64,000 bases of DNA from assembly GCA_936450465.1 (NCBI GenBank), contig OW388293.1:50024040-50088039 (forward strand), in the 5' to 3' direction. A program made the translations under genes and the position numbers. The stretch comes from Gibbula magus. Taxonomy: Eukaryota > Mollusca > Gastropoda > Trochida > Trochidae. This document shows, one piece after another, positions 50,616 to 62,126 of this stretch. The number at the start of each line of letters is the position of its first letter. The first letter of the stretch is position 1. The notes under the pieces were generated by a model. That model ran no database searches. It was not told the origin of the DNA and saw only the letters and a list, made by a program, of their open reading frames with translations.

Positions 50616-52696
50616 GGCATCTTGTGTCCATCAAACTCAACGAAGTCTCCTCATATATTTCAATTATCTTGTCACATGTCTCTCACACTTCTCCGTTGAC
50701 AACTGCGGCAATTACAACTCTTTATCGTAACACTCCAAGAATCTTGAACTGACCAATGCTTCGAGTATCCTCTCTCACGATTGGTGGAACTCTTCCACAG
50801 TGAGTACAAAAAGTCGTCTGCTTCGTGGTATCCATTATCAGCAGCATCAACAGAGGATAGTGAGGGATTACATCCGAGCCGGTAACGGGACATGTATTCT
50901 CAAACAGATCCCCACCACAAAACCAACAGGCTCATCAATTAGTTCCGTTTACACAGAGACTCGCCCGAGGAAGCTCTTCAGCTCGTTGGAATCCAGGGAT
51001 CGTAGACCGTCTTCCACAACTCAAGAAATCAATATCTCTCATCAATGAGTTTGGTCTCTGATACCCGTCTGGCACCAGGTAGCTGGTTATCTCCCCTTAA
51101 TGCTCTCTACCTCACTGATCCCGTTGGATTAAAACTTGGGAGGCAATCCTCGGCTAATTTCATTACCCTGGTGTTGACATTTATCTGGCCAGCATTCGAG
51201 GATCCGGGTCCGTTATTTATTGATGGCAAACTCGACAAGTGTTTTGTTCACTGAGGAGAGCAGACTTGAAAGGAAAATAGTTTCATAGAGAATTCTGCTA
51301 TTATGCATAATCCCATAATCCTCATCAGGTTGAATGATGGATAGATTGTGGATCGCTTTATGAGAATTATTATCCCCTTGTTGCCATGGGTCACAGAAGA
51401 GTGGTATTATATAACAGGGCTCGCATTAATATTTCTAAAGCAAGGCGGAAGAGTTTCAGAACTGCCCAGGGACTTTAGAAACAATTCATTAATGCTGTAA
51501 TCTATTGTAACATTCATGATAAAACTTGATAAATAGCTGTATTTCAACACTGACAGACCATCAATAATTTGAACATTTTATTAAGATAATGTAACAAAAT
51601 ACAAAAACTATATTGGACATCTATAAAGGGAAGTATCTTATTTCAAGAATCATTTAGAAAGAAATTGGTTTGTCTGAGTGTTTGACATTTTGAATATGAC
51701 TCCTTATCAAAATTTAATGTTAAAATAATTAAGCAGATCCTTTTCTGGGGTTTGGTGGACATTAGTTTGAGGTATTTTAATAAAAACAAAATCTTCTTTA
51801 TTCTTATTAACCATTACCCATTAAAACAATTAATTAACGTTTATTTTCGTATTTTAAACTGATTTAATCGCAAAAATACCAATTAGAACAACCAAGTACA
51901 AACAAGTTCACATGCCAAAATATTCCAAGTTCTGCTGTGACCTTGAGAATAATGTAAAGACCAACAAAATCTAATCAGTTCTTTGTCTTCTCTAGATGAA
52001 GCTTTGTGTAAGATATGAATATGATGAGAATCTAGTGAATGGTTCTTGAGATATCCCGCTGACAAGCTTAACATGCAATTTCACATACCGGTACCAAACA
52101 ATTCTCAGTTCCACTGTGACCTTGAAAATAATGTCAAGGTCACCAAAATCTAATCAGCCCTTTGTATTCCCTAGAAGAACTTATGTGTAATATATAAAGA
52201 GAATCCAGGTATGTACATACAGAGGTTGCCGCATACAACATCCCCCGTTTGGGGTTGAAAGTGTGGCGGGGGATGAATATTCATGTCATCACCTTATCCA
52301 GAAGGCATGACATAGATCGTCTATGCAAGAGAACCTCTAATTATACTCATTGATTATTCACTTGGTGATGACTTCGAAATCAATACGCTCATGATTGTTA
52401 TAATCAAACAACACACACAAATCACAATAAAAACTACTCTACACCGTCGAGAATAGAATCTCAATCAATTAACGAAGGCTATACAAATTCACATTAATTA
52501 TTGAAACTAATTGCACTGACATGACACGAGACGACCCAGACTGGGGTCAATGTCTGTCACCATGTCAAGTCATGCATGACCGTATAATGAAGGCAATCAA
52601 TTGCATGCTTAGGTACACACATACCTGTACAATTGACACACCTGTATGGAATTCAGCATCTAATCAAACCAGTGATCTGTGTATGATGAGTATAAT

Positions 52697-52905
52697 TAGT
52701 AAAGAAGTGATTAGTAAAGAAATCTTTGACATGCAAGAGAGTGATTAGTAAAGAAATCTTGGACAAGTGAGTGATTAGTAAAGAAATCTTGGACAAGTGA
52801 GTGATTAGTAAAGAAATCTTGGAACAAGAAAGTGGTTAGTAAAGAAATCTTTGTCAAGTCAGTAATTAGTAAAGAAATCTTGGACAAGAAAGTGATTAGT
52901 AAAGA
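52697..52905. repeat. 30-bp minisatellite, about seven copies
   Basis: The unit GTGATTAGTAAAGAAATCTT plus GGACAAGTGA repeats about every 30 bp with small length changes (GACATGCAAGA, GGAACAAGAAA). The ORF over it on minus is a repeat artefact. Confidence 0.85.
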
Positions 52906-53719
52906 CATATTTTACCTATGAGGACAATCACTTGGAGATTCATATTTTTACACAATGTCCTAGGGTAAAATATCACTTTAAGTTTATCATGATGACGTGA
53001 CCGTGACGCCATAAACAATTTTATGATGTCATGCTTCTTCCGAGACGTTCTGTTTTAAATTCAGAGACGGTGAACAGCAGCCTTTGTTTGGAAGTAGAAT
53101 TTAGCGAATTTTCTTCATTTCTTGACATTGGTATTAAAGAGAAATATGTTTACAACACTTGTGCCTGAATATCGGTATATCCCTCTCTATTGAAATACAA
53201 ATATTCAGGCACTCATGTGGCAAACGTAGTATGACAGAGACACTCATATAATATCCTCTAAATATTGCTATATTATATATATATATATTACAGATAATAA
53301 GAGTTGGTTATTGATTTGTATTTCCGGATGTTCTATGATTAATTTGAGGGCAAGATTAATAGACAAGGGGTTTGACACAGCATTCAAGACTACTGATATA
53401 TCACTTATATTAAGGCATTTGGTTATTATTTTAGAAAGAAAGCCTGCAACATTGTCGCTATATGCTTTGTAATGAAACCTACAAGTTCTGGGTGGAAACT
53501 GTGAAACCCCATGAAAGGTACTGCAGGGATTTACAATGGAGTTTAGAATATCACGATCTTTGGACCAGTTGGTTATGGATTTTTAGTTTCAGATGTTCTG
53601 TTGATGTTAGCTGATAGAGAGCCCAGCTTGAAGACTATATCACTTTTATTATGTCAGCTAGCATTGAGAAAGCCTGCAAACACATTGTCAGCATGCAGTG
53701 TGATGGAACCTGATGTTGA

Positions 53720-54026
53720 GGTGAGTTGGGGTTTAACGCCGCTTTCAAAAGTATTTCACTTATATCGCGGCTGCTAGTATTATGGCAGGGAGAAAGCCCG
53801 AAACGCCATGTGGCTATGCTTTGCGGTGAAACCTGCGAGCATCGGCTGGAACTAGCGAACCATGGGTGGTACTACGCTGAATTTCAGTAACATTGCACCA
53901 AAACCTGACTGCATGTAGAACAGTTCTCTACTGCAGACAAAGTTGCCGTGCCCCTGGCGGGATTCGAACCCCAGACCTCTTGATCCGAAGCCGAACGCGC
54001 TAACCTGACTGCGCTATCCCGCCCCC
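53720..54026 (-). mobile_element. tRNA-derived SINE, complete copy with target duplication
   Basis: The best full-length member of the main family. It is flanked by a 12-bp duplication ACCTGATGTTGA (53708-53719 and 54027-54038). On minus: GGGGGCGGGATAGCGCAGTC head, A box TAGCGCAGTCAGGTTAGC, B box GGGGTTCGAATCC, then the shared body and a tail ending in CCCAACTCACC. Integrity of the duplication suggests recent retroposition by a LINE in trans. Confidence 0.92.
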
Positions 54027-54361
54027 ACCTGATGTTGAACTGGAACCAACAAACCATAGGTGGTACTGGTCTAATAAACAAAGAATGGAAGATAAACCTT
54101 ACTGCAAGAGAGGCATGACACGCTCCTGGCTGGATGTCCATCTCATGTTATAGTCTCTTACTCGCAGATTTTGATTGACAGTTGGTCTGATGAGTGATAT
54201 GACAGATGGGTTAACATTACATAAAAGGCTTTATTTTACATAGAGTTGAAATAACCGTGTTAATATTATTGATATGTGCACATATAACGTTTGCCTAGCA
54301 ACCATTGTTTCACCACGACTTCCCGTATTTCGTTGTCTGTGATGTCATAAGCAACTGTTTG

Positions 54362-54369
54362 TGACGTCA
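54362..54369. promoter_or_regulatory. CRE palindrome TGACGTCA
   Basis: Single consensus CREB/ATF site within GTGACGTCACGTCAC; no gene start is near, so no function is claimed. Confidence 0.2.
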
Positions 54370-54435
54370 CGTCACTTTCCATCACAAGAGAAGTGGAACG
54401 TTTCCTGACTAGTATGACGGAAATCAAATGGAATA

Positions 54436-54600
54436 GAATGGGTAATAAAGAAATTATTACACTCGAAAGTGTGCCATATGACTTTTACAAAACTTGTGCG
54501 AATTTATGTATAACTCTCACTCTCGCTCCGGCAATACAAAAATTCACACTCATTTCGTAAAAGTCATAGGACACACTTCTTTGGGTAATAATCTCTATAA
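54436..54600. mobile_element. Foldback MITE, copy 2
   Basis: Reverse-oriented relative of the 13.8-kb element. It forms a long hairpin: GTGTGCCATATGACTTTTAC near the left pairs with GTAAAAGTCATAGGACACAC near the right, with a CTCTCACTCTCGCTCC loop region. GGGTAATAAAGAAATTATTA and GGGTAATAATCTCTATAAAT form the ends. Confidence 0.75.
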
Positions 54601-54774
54601 ATCACTTTTATTAGGTCAGCTAGTGAGTGATACTGCTCTGAGATACAATGATGCACTGTAGCTGAAGCTTTCTGCAGATCAGTAGCAGGTGCCCCTGTCT
54701 GTAGTACCATTCACTATAAAGCAGACATAACAGTTATTGGGAAGGACACGCTAGTAGCTTGAGACGAAGGCAAG

Positions 54775-54855
54775 GCTTGGCCAGGTAGATAGTGTAGTGG
54801 TTGAGTGCTCCATCTGTGTCGTTAAGAGTCTGGGTTCAAATACGAGGTCAATACA
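54775..54855 (+). repeat. Degraded tRNA-like SINE head
   Basis: AGATAGTGTAGTGGTTGAGT (A box) and GGGTTCAAATAC (B box) in plus orientation at normal distance. The body that should follow is not recognisable. Confidence 0.5.
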
Positions 54856-55989
54856 TCAGATCAATAGTTCAGGGCAAAACTGTACTTCACTGCAAATTAC
54901 ATGATGCTTGAGGCTACTCTATTTCTTTTCCAGCATGAAGATTTTAACTTTAATTACTTTTTTCATCAAAATAAAACAAAGTGAGTTGAAAAACTGTGAT
55001 CAGAACAACTTCTAGCCATGATATTGTCTTTGATGACATGGACCATTGTTTTACAAGTATATCGCTGAGAAAAGTGTTGTGTCGCTTTTGATCTCGGCCT
55101 AAAACATGATCAAATGCTGTCTACAGACACTTGGGAGGCTATAATTTCATAGTCCTTTTAACTGATAGTGACTGTGACAGTTGATCTGACGACTGAGATG
55201 TTTTCCAATTTTCACAGTTCTCTTCGTTTATGTACAACATGAATCATCCTACTACAGCTGTCTGTATGATCAACTTAAGCCATTTATCATTTTCCCCCAA
55301 AAAAACTAAAAGAAATGATGTTTGTTTTATTGAATACAATGCTTTCTGTTCGTCTATATGATAAACCCCTTATACTTTTAAAATGGCATGTGAAATATAA
55401 ACTTTGATGCATACACTCAATTTGAACTACATTTGCCTGTATGTGCCTTGTAATCAATAATCTTAGTTTGTTCACTCATACTCTTCATTTCCTGAAGGTA
55501 CCAAGATTTATCTCCCTTGCAAGATATTTGACCAGTATATGTTTCAGTATATGAAATATAAAGACTGTCCAACATTCCATAACCTAGTTATGTTTAGGGC
55601 AGACTGATAACTTTTTTTGTAATCTTATATGTCTGATGAACTAAAATTTCACTTCTTTAAACCACTTGGTTACAGTTAGTCCACTTTGCATTCAATTTGT
55701 TGGCTCGATTTCGAATATTTTAAAGTGCAATATTTCCATAAGTATGTATAACAAAATAATTTTGAAAAAGGTTTGTTTTTCACATATTTTTTTTAATCAA
55801 CTATACATGTTTACAAAATCTGCATGCAAAGTCCAAATAACCTTTAAACACAGAGTTAGAACTACTGTACAAACATGTTTAACAATACAAACAATAGCCT
55901 GTTGCAGAGATACTTCAACAAATTTTAAACCATACTTAATATAAATACCATAAACTGTGCACAAATGCTTTTAAAATGTGCAAATGAAA

Positions 55990-56600
55990 CACAACCGGCA
56001 CACTTTTAAACAGTGCAGAAACCAAATCATATGGCACACACTCTTAGACAGTGCAGAAACCAAATCATATGGCACACACTTTTAGACAGTGCAGAAACCA
56101 AATCATATGGCACACACTCTTAGAAAGTGCAGAAACCAAATCATATGGCACACACTCTTAGACAGTGCAGAGACCAAATCATATGGCACACACTCTTAGA
56201 CAGTGCAGAAACCAAATCATATGGCACACACTCTTAGACAGTGCAGAAACCAAATCATATGGCACACACTCTTAGACATTGCAGAAACCAAATCATACGG
56301 CACACACTCTTAGACAGTGCAGAGACCAAATCATATGGCACACACTCTTAGACAGTGCAGAAACCAAATCATATGGCACACACTCTTAGACATTGCAGAA
56401 ACCAAATCATACGGCACACACTCTTAGACATTGCAGAAACCAAATCATACGGCACACACTCTTAGACAGTGCAGAAACCAAATCATATGGCTGCCCTTAT
56501 AGTCAATGCAGAATCTGAACCATACGGCACATACTTTTAGACAGTGCAGAAACCATATCAACCGGCACATACTTTTTTGATGGTGCAGAAATCAAATCAA
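55990..56600. repeat. 38-bp minisatellite, about 15 copies
   Basis: The unit CTCTTAGACAGTGCAGAAAC plus CAAATCATATGGCACACA repeats head to tail. The core copies are almost identical, with recurring variants (GACATTGCAG, GAGACC, CATACGG). Copies at both ends, from about 56480 on the right, are diverged. Open reading is broken since 38 is not a multiple of three. Confidence 0.93.
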
Positions 56601-57924
56601 ACAGCACCCTATTTTAGATGTTGCAGAAATTATATCAACTTGTTAACAAACATTTGTAAAAACTATGTGTATAAATCGATGCTCATATTTTTATTATAGT
56701 TAGGTACTATCGTTAGTAAGAATAGCAAAGTTATTCTTATTACAATACAGCTACTTGTTATTGCAGCTATTTGTTGCGAATAATAAAGTATGCAAAGAAA
56801 AAAAATTCAGAAAAATTTCACGGTGCACAAAATCTATATGGGCATAAATAATATGCTTATACATCTGTGCAATCTACTAACTCCACATACACAATACTAA
56901 CAATAAATGCATGTTTAAATACTCTATGAGCAGTTTCATTGAAGCATGTCTTCTGTGAACATGCTAATGATTTTCATATACCGGTAGACATTTATTTATC
57001 ATAAAGATTAAATTGATGATTAAAGTCCATTTGTTCATAAACTCAACACTTTCAATGCAATTTAATAATGATTTCTAATAGAATATGTTGATGAAAGCTT
57101 AATTTACATAACTAACGACATCCCTCTAATAAACTTCCCACACTACAACTTAAGCAATTATAGTCCCACATTCCACATATAACTGTAAAATATAAGCAAA
57201 GTACAATTCTGAGGTGTCTCTTCCGACCCTGACCAGTCTAATCAACAATGTTTTCCATTTTAACCAATCAATCCTGCTAAAACAGTTCACAAAACATTAG
57301 TATTAGTATTGTGCTTTTGATTTGATATATCCAAGTTTATTTTCAGTTTGTAATGCATAACATATTTTATACTATTAACTAATAAGATTGTATTCACATG
57401 TTAATTTTTTTCAATTTTACTCTCATTAGATTTCATATTCAAGAAAAACAGTGTTTTGATGCGTCTTTAGACTGACGCAGTCTAGGTGATGAACAGAGAA
57501 GGTTCTGTACCACAATACGTTCTGTACCACAATACGCACCGAACCACAGCTCAAGCTACTGTTTCACTCCTCATCATATTCATTGCTAAAACAGCCGTGA
57601 GATGCCCAATTATAAGTGTATTAATTAATCAGTATTCTATTTACAAATATAAATCTCTTAAGCTAAACATCAAAGCATTTATTACATGAATTACGGCGAT
57701 GTGACTCACATACTGCAGCAGTCTACCGAGTCAGTGGTTAGTGACTTTAGGCATCCTAATCAAATCATATCACCTGTAAGACATTTGTAACATTTGGATA
57801 AACAAGCGCAAAGCAAAAATTGTTCAAAGCAAGTTATACTTATATCTAAATTGAGCTGTTCTGGTCACCAAATGACCAGTAGTGCTGTGTTCTACAGATC
57901 TCTCATTGAATGTCTACAAATAAT

Positions 57925-58140
57925 GATAATGTGACTAGCCGATGCGACCACCATTATAATGTGATTTGCACGATAATATGGCTTACATGATAATGTGGCT
58001 ATCATGATAATGCGTCTTCCATAATAATGTGACTACCATGATAATATGACTATGATGATAATGTGACTACCATGATAATGCGAATTCCATGATAATGCGA
58101 CTATCATGATAATGTGACTACCCAGATTGACTACCATGAT
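57925..58140. repeat. 17-bp minisatellite near exon 3
   Basis: Units of ATAATGTGACTACCATG with variants (ATAATGCGACTATCATG, ATAATATGACTATGATG) repeat about twelve times. The array ends about 150 bp beyond the exon 3 donor, inside intron 3. Confidence 0.85.
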
Positions 58141-58293
58141 ATGTAACTATATCTGAGTCACTTGCTATTGATAAACATGATATTCTAAAAACTTGAATTG
58201 TGACAAAATTGTGCCCCTTTGTGAAATTTAGCTGAAATAGAGGTATATACTTATGTATTCATTTTAACTCTTTATAGTCTATACGTCACTTAC

Positions 58294-58415
58294 CGTTGGC
58301 CGACAAGGATTTTCGGAGGGATTTCTTTACCAGTTCTGCGCCTGAAAACGACTTCCTATGGTTCTCGTTGTCCGTACTGCCATAGATCCAGTCTCCAGAT
58401 ATTCCTTTCAGTTGT
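58294..58415 (-). CDS. Synaptotagmin-like protein, exon 3 (second SHD helix)
   Basis: Encodes residues 108-148 plus one base. The exon opens with QLKGISGDWIYGS; the SGDW element right after the finger corresponds to the conserved SGxWF-type Rab-contact motif of Slp/rabphilin proteins. A basic tail follows (ELVKKSLRKSLSANG). The acceptor is ATTTTCAG and the donor GTAAGT; the entry phase matches exon 2 (AT+A) and the exit phase (G) matches both exon 4 and the large exon 5. The next exon recognised downstream is 48 kb away, so small extra exons in between cannot be excluded. Confidence 0.85.
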
Positions 58416-59030
58416 CTGAAAATTCATTTAAAAGATTTTCATGATTTGTGATTTTGACGACTGTTTTAAAAAAACTTCAAGTATGAACAAATACAGCTAA
58501 TTAAACTGTGTAATAAGAATATGTAATGAACATATTGATGGATTGAATTTTGCAGATGTCACCATGTTTTGATTCATGACAAGAAAATATCAATGTAATT
58601 AAGAGATTTTAGCATTTCGACAGGGTTCAAAATTGCCACTAGTCTAGTAGACAATGGCTAGTCCAAAATTATTTTGGGCTTGTGAAAATGGTGAAAATGG
58701 TGAAATATGATGACCATTAGTTCAAAAGCTTGTTCAAATTAAAAGACAATATAATTAAGTTGACAAATATTGCAAGCAGCACTACATTCAGACTAGTTAT
58801 GTCACAAATGCACCCGTTCAAATAGCTATAGTGCTTTGATGTGCATAATTTTAATCTTTCCCTTATAGTAATATAACTACAGACATGAAATACAGAACTA
58901 CAGAAAATAACACCATTCTCAAAATAACTGTTGGCAAGGGAATAGTTTTTTGTCTTGAAAAAAACAAAAACTAAGGCCATTGGCTCTGTAGCTTATCAAG
59001 GGCATCTAATGGATGAAATACGGTACTCAC

Positions 59031-59243
59031 ATTTGTTTATAACAGAGGACACAGAGCCACTTCCCAGACAACAGGCTTTCCCTACAGGATGTGCACACAC
59101 GAAACTTGCACTGTGAGCAGACGTCCCCAGTGTTGAAGAAGAATCCAAATGGTTTGTGACAGCGTGCACAGATCTTGCTGAGGTCATCCCCCTCTCGTAA
59201 CACGCTCTGCATCCGCAAGTTGTGCAGTTCACTTTTTAGTTGC
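59031..59243 (-). CDS. Synaptotagmin-like protein, exon 2 (FYVE-like zinc finger of the SHD)
   Basis: Encodes residues 37-108. Eight cysteines sit at about residues 62, 65, 79, 82, 87, 90, 101 and 104 as four CxxC pairs (CARC, CSQC, CTSC, CVLC), the treble-clef FYVE-like zinc finger between the two Rab-binding helices of Slp3-5, rabphilin, Noc2 and Myrip. The piece KPFGFFFNTGDVC and the following CKFRVC are typical of that family, and the finger is structural rather than phosphoinositide-binding in these proteins. The acceptor is a pyrimidine-rich tract ending CAACAG; the donor is ATGTGAGT cut after AT (phase 2). No zinc ligand is missing. Partial decayed copies of this exon follow upstream in intron 1 (59303-59595). 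Confidence 0.9.
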
Positions 59244-59302
59244 CTGTTGAGAAAAAGAATGTTATAAACTTGACTATGATTTTGAAGAACTTTCTGAACA
59301 GT

Positions 59303-59595
59303 TTGTGACATATATCAGAGGTCTTGCAGAGGTCACCTTGATCAAGTAATACATTCTGCATTATAGTTTAGAAATAGAACGTTAAAATCTGTATGATGAT
59401 TTTGAAGACGTTTGTGACATCACATAGAAATCATCATCCTCACATAATATGTTCTACAGCAACTAATTTTGTAGTTCAGAATAATTTTTCTGTTCAAAAT
59501 AAGAAACTCTTAATATCTCAACTAAGAAATTCAGAAAAAGAATGTTAACAGTTTGTGATATATTGCATTCGGCTCTTTCTTAGATCCCCGAGGTA
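59303..59595 (-). pseudogene. Decayed partial copies of exon 2 in intron 1
   Basis: On plus, the exon 2 stretch GGTTTGTGACAGCGTGCACA...GAGGTCATCC...CTCTGCAT is echoed by CAGTTTGTGACATATATCAG...GAGGTCACCT...TTCTGCAT (from 59303) and again by ACGTTTGTGACATCACATAG...TGTTCTACAGCAACT (from about 59408), with a fragment near 59533. Flanking intron blocks are copied too: ATGATTTTGAAGA at 59276 and 59396, 120 bp apart. The copies have lost most cysteine codons and clean splice sites, so they are non-functional remnants of tandem exon duplication. Confidence 0.6.
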
Positions 59596-59630
59596 TTGTT
59601 ATTGTCAAAACGAAAATGACGAGAACTCAC

Positions 59631-59740
59631 CCAAGGCGAGTGTCCTGAGCTTTTTTAAGCTCCTCATCCCGTTTGATGACGAGAAGTATTTGTTTCTTCT
59701 CGCTCTCTGAGAGATTGTCCAAATTCATTAACTCCTCCAT
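59631..59740 (-). CDS. Synaptotagmin-like protein, exon 1 (start codon, first SHD helix)
   Basis: First coding exon of an Slp-family Rab effector; the family (Slp4/granuphilin, Slp5, fly bitesize) binds GTP-loaded Rab27/Rab3-type GTPases with the N-terminal Slp homology domain and docks secretory vesicles at the plasma membrane. It encodes residues 1-36 plus two bases: MEELMNLDNLSESEKKQILL and then a charged helix with the pattern KRDEELKKAQ, the usual first SHD helix. The ATG at 59740-59738 has A at -3 and G at +4, and an in-frame stop lies upstream at 59802-59800 if this exon is contiguous. The 3' end is a GTGAGT donor directly after CTTGG, leaving phase 2, which matches exon 2. Any 5' untranslated exon or promoter further right is not identified. 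The family assignment rests on SHD pattern recognition. Confidence 0.85.
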
Positions 59741-60111
59741 TATGGCAGACGTCAATTCAGAAGAAGCAGACGCAAAGCTATCAGGTGTCAAAAGTGATCC
59801 TCAGATTAAAATTTCGTCATCAAACATTATCTATACATATATCACAGATCTCTTCCATTTTTATCCAATTTGAAACCTTTTTGGGGGTTGCAAAGATCAT
59901 GAAATATCTTAGAAAGGTCATGAAATATCTTAGAAAGGTAAAAAATATCTTCAGTTGATGATTGCACAAAATCCACGTCTTGTCAACAATTCCAACAATT
60001 ATGATGAACTAATTGTATTGATATGAATATTCACTAATAAACTGCTGGTAAGTCAAATATGTTCATTGATAATTTGATTGTAAATTCCATAAATATCCGT
60101 GAATATTCAAG

Positions 60112-60255
60112 ATGGCCGTGTGGGTTCATAAGGAGAGAGAGCACCAGATGAAGTTTGGCAGGGTGATGGAAGACGTAAAACAAGGCACTTGGGTGGCAGC
60201 AGGGGCCTCCTGCTCTACATCACTGCATCATCTGCAACAAGGAAACATCCCTTGA
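60112..60255 (+). CDS. Short ORF divergent to the synaptotagmin-like gene (uncertain)
   Basis: ATG in a CAAGATGGCCG context (YY1-like) opens 47 codons beginning MAVWVHKEREHQMKFGRVME, on the opposite strand and about 370 bp upstream of the exon 1 start codon. A weak donor-like GACGTAAAA sits after codon 21. It has no recognised domain. It might be the first exon of a divergent transcript, or the segment might be 5' untranslated sequence of the minus-strand gene; it may also be chance. Confidence 0.2.
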   Translation: MAVWVHKEREHQMKFGRVMEDVKQGTWVAAGASCSTSLHHLQQGNIP

Positions 60256-61308
60256 GAAAAAATATAATTTTTCAACATTTATTTCATTCATGCAAAATGG
60301 TGAACATGGGATTTCAAACTAATAAGAGATATTCACTTTTATATAAAAAAAAATTGTTTAATATATCCCCAATCAATCAAACAGAACTCATATCACCGAG
60401 GTATAAAAGTTGGTTATTGAAAATTTAAAGATATTCCAGTAAACTTATAAGTGCTATATCATTAGGGTGGTAACTGTAAATACTTACATATTGCAGTGAA
60501 AGTGAACTGCAAATTTCTACTTCTAAGACACAAGATGTCAAGTGTTTAAACTCATCAAATATCCAGGAGGAATTCCTAATATTTACTGTAACCAAGATCA
60601 CAAGCAAATTCCAAACCTTCAGTTGAAAACACAGAAGCTTTCCCACCATGCAATGAAAGTTTACATTTCCAATCACGAGGTATTCCAATATATTCATATG
60701 CTTCTCTGTCAGAACAATTTAAAACACTTGAACCACAGGAATTGTCTAAACTCACTCCCAATATATTTGGCTAGAGTCAAGTCACCACATAAATACAATG
60801 TCAAAAATATTATGAATACCAATATACTGAATCAAGTTATATTTCATCCAATGGCAAAAATCTCTCACAAATTCAATCCAGTCATGCAAGATATTTCTTC
60901 TGAGAGTAAACAACAAATCCAATTAAACGAAAATGCTTCAACATACTCTAATCCTTAGCATCAACTATACAAGTCAACTGTCAAAGAACCGTATACCCAA
61001 AGAGTGTGAAATCCTCTAATTTCATCAAGACGACAAATCACCACAAAAGCAATTCATTTTTCCGAAATCCCAGAAGATTTGACCAATCAGAGCTATCAAT
61101 GAAATCTGGAGCGTCAAATGAGAGGGTATGCTACTTGACTACCAGACTTATCGTCTCATCAGACAATCCATCACTGTGTGACATTGTGTGTCCGTACTCT
61201 GTGACATCTTGCAGCCGGAGTAGCAGTCAGAACCATCCTATATTCATGCTGTCAGAAACATTCAGTGTCAACATCAGCATACAGCCTCTTACTTCTATAG
61301 TTTCCAAA
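60256..61308. other. Upstream flank, no supported gene
   Basis: Two plus-strand ORFs (60542-60958, 138 codons; 61006-61446, 146 codons) show no domain or codon bias, and the second runs into the SINE. The part around 61080-61300 is less AT-rich and might hold promoter or 5' exon sequence of the minus-strand gene, but no motif decides this. Confidence 0.4.
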
Positions 61309-61556
61309 GTGAGGCGAGTTAGGGTTAAACACCGCTTTCAAGAATATTTCACTTATATCACAACTGCTAGTATTAAGGCAGGGAGACAGCATGCAACACC
61401 GTGGCTATGTATTGCGTTGAAACCTGCGGGCATCGACTGGAACTAGCGAACCATTGGTGTTACTTTACTGAAATTCAGTGTAGCATTGCACCCAAACCTT
61501 ACTGCAAGTGGAACAGTTCTCCACAGCAGACAAAGTTGCCGAGTACCTGGCGGGAA
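61309..61556 (-). mobile_element. tRNA-derived SINE, 5'-truncated copy
   Basis: Shares the tail and body of the main family (GCTTTCAAGAATATTTCACT, CTGAAATTCAGTGTAGCATT, CAGCAGACAAAGTTGCC on plus) but stops at ACCTGGCGGGA, before the B box, so the tRNA head is missing. Confidence 0.8.
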
Positions 61557-62126
61557 ATTTCCAAAGAGTTTGTGGACCAAAAGCAGAAGTTGTTGGTTTC
61601 ATCCATTATAAGGTGTCCCCAGATAATAAACCATGTGAAGTATGTCTTGTGTTTATTCAAATACCTGTACCTTGAAATTGATCATAAAATTCATCAGAGC
61701 ATTCCTACATAATTCATAGTAACAGCTTGTCGTCAGCATTCAGGAAAGTCATAAAAGATGTACTTTTTATTCTATCTGATGTATTCAGTTGCAAAGGTTA
61801 TCAATGTTTCTCTAAATGCAACATCAACATTTACAATGAAAATACTTTGATATGTAATATATTTTAATGTTGAAAATGTGTCATAATTCATTATAAAAAA
61901 AATATTGTATACAATGTAACTGAAACAACCCAACAGTTTTAAAATAAAAGGCAAAATTAAAGAAACACCTACAAAATTACCAGTCAAGACCAAACATTAC
62001 AAGGTTTTGGGTTTTTAGACACATACACTGAAGGTAATTAAACTTGTGTTAAACGGCAGGAAGAAAGAATCATTACAATCAAGACTGTAATACATTAAGA
62101 AAACAAGATGTGTTTGTTAAACACGG

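Noticed and set aside
56000..56590. CRISPR-like array
   Set aside because: Units are contiguous 38-bp tandem repeats without spacers, in an animal genome.
60542..61446. Two plus-strand ORFs of 138 and 146 codons upstream of the gene
   Set aside because: No domain, no biased codon use, no splice signals; the second runs into a SINE.
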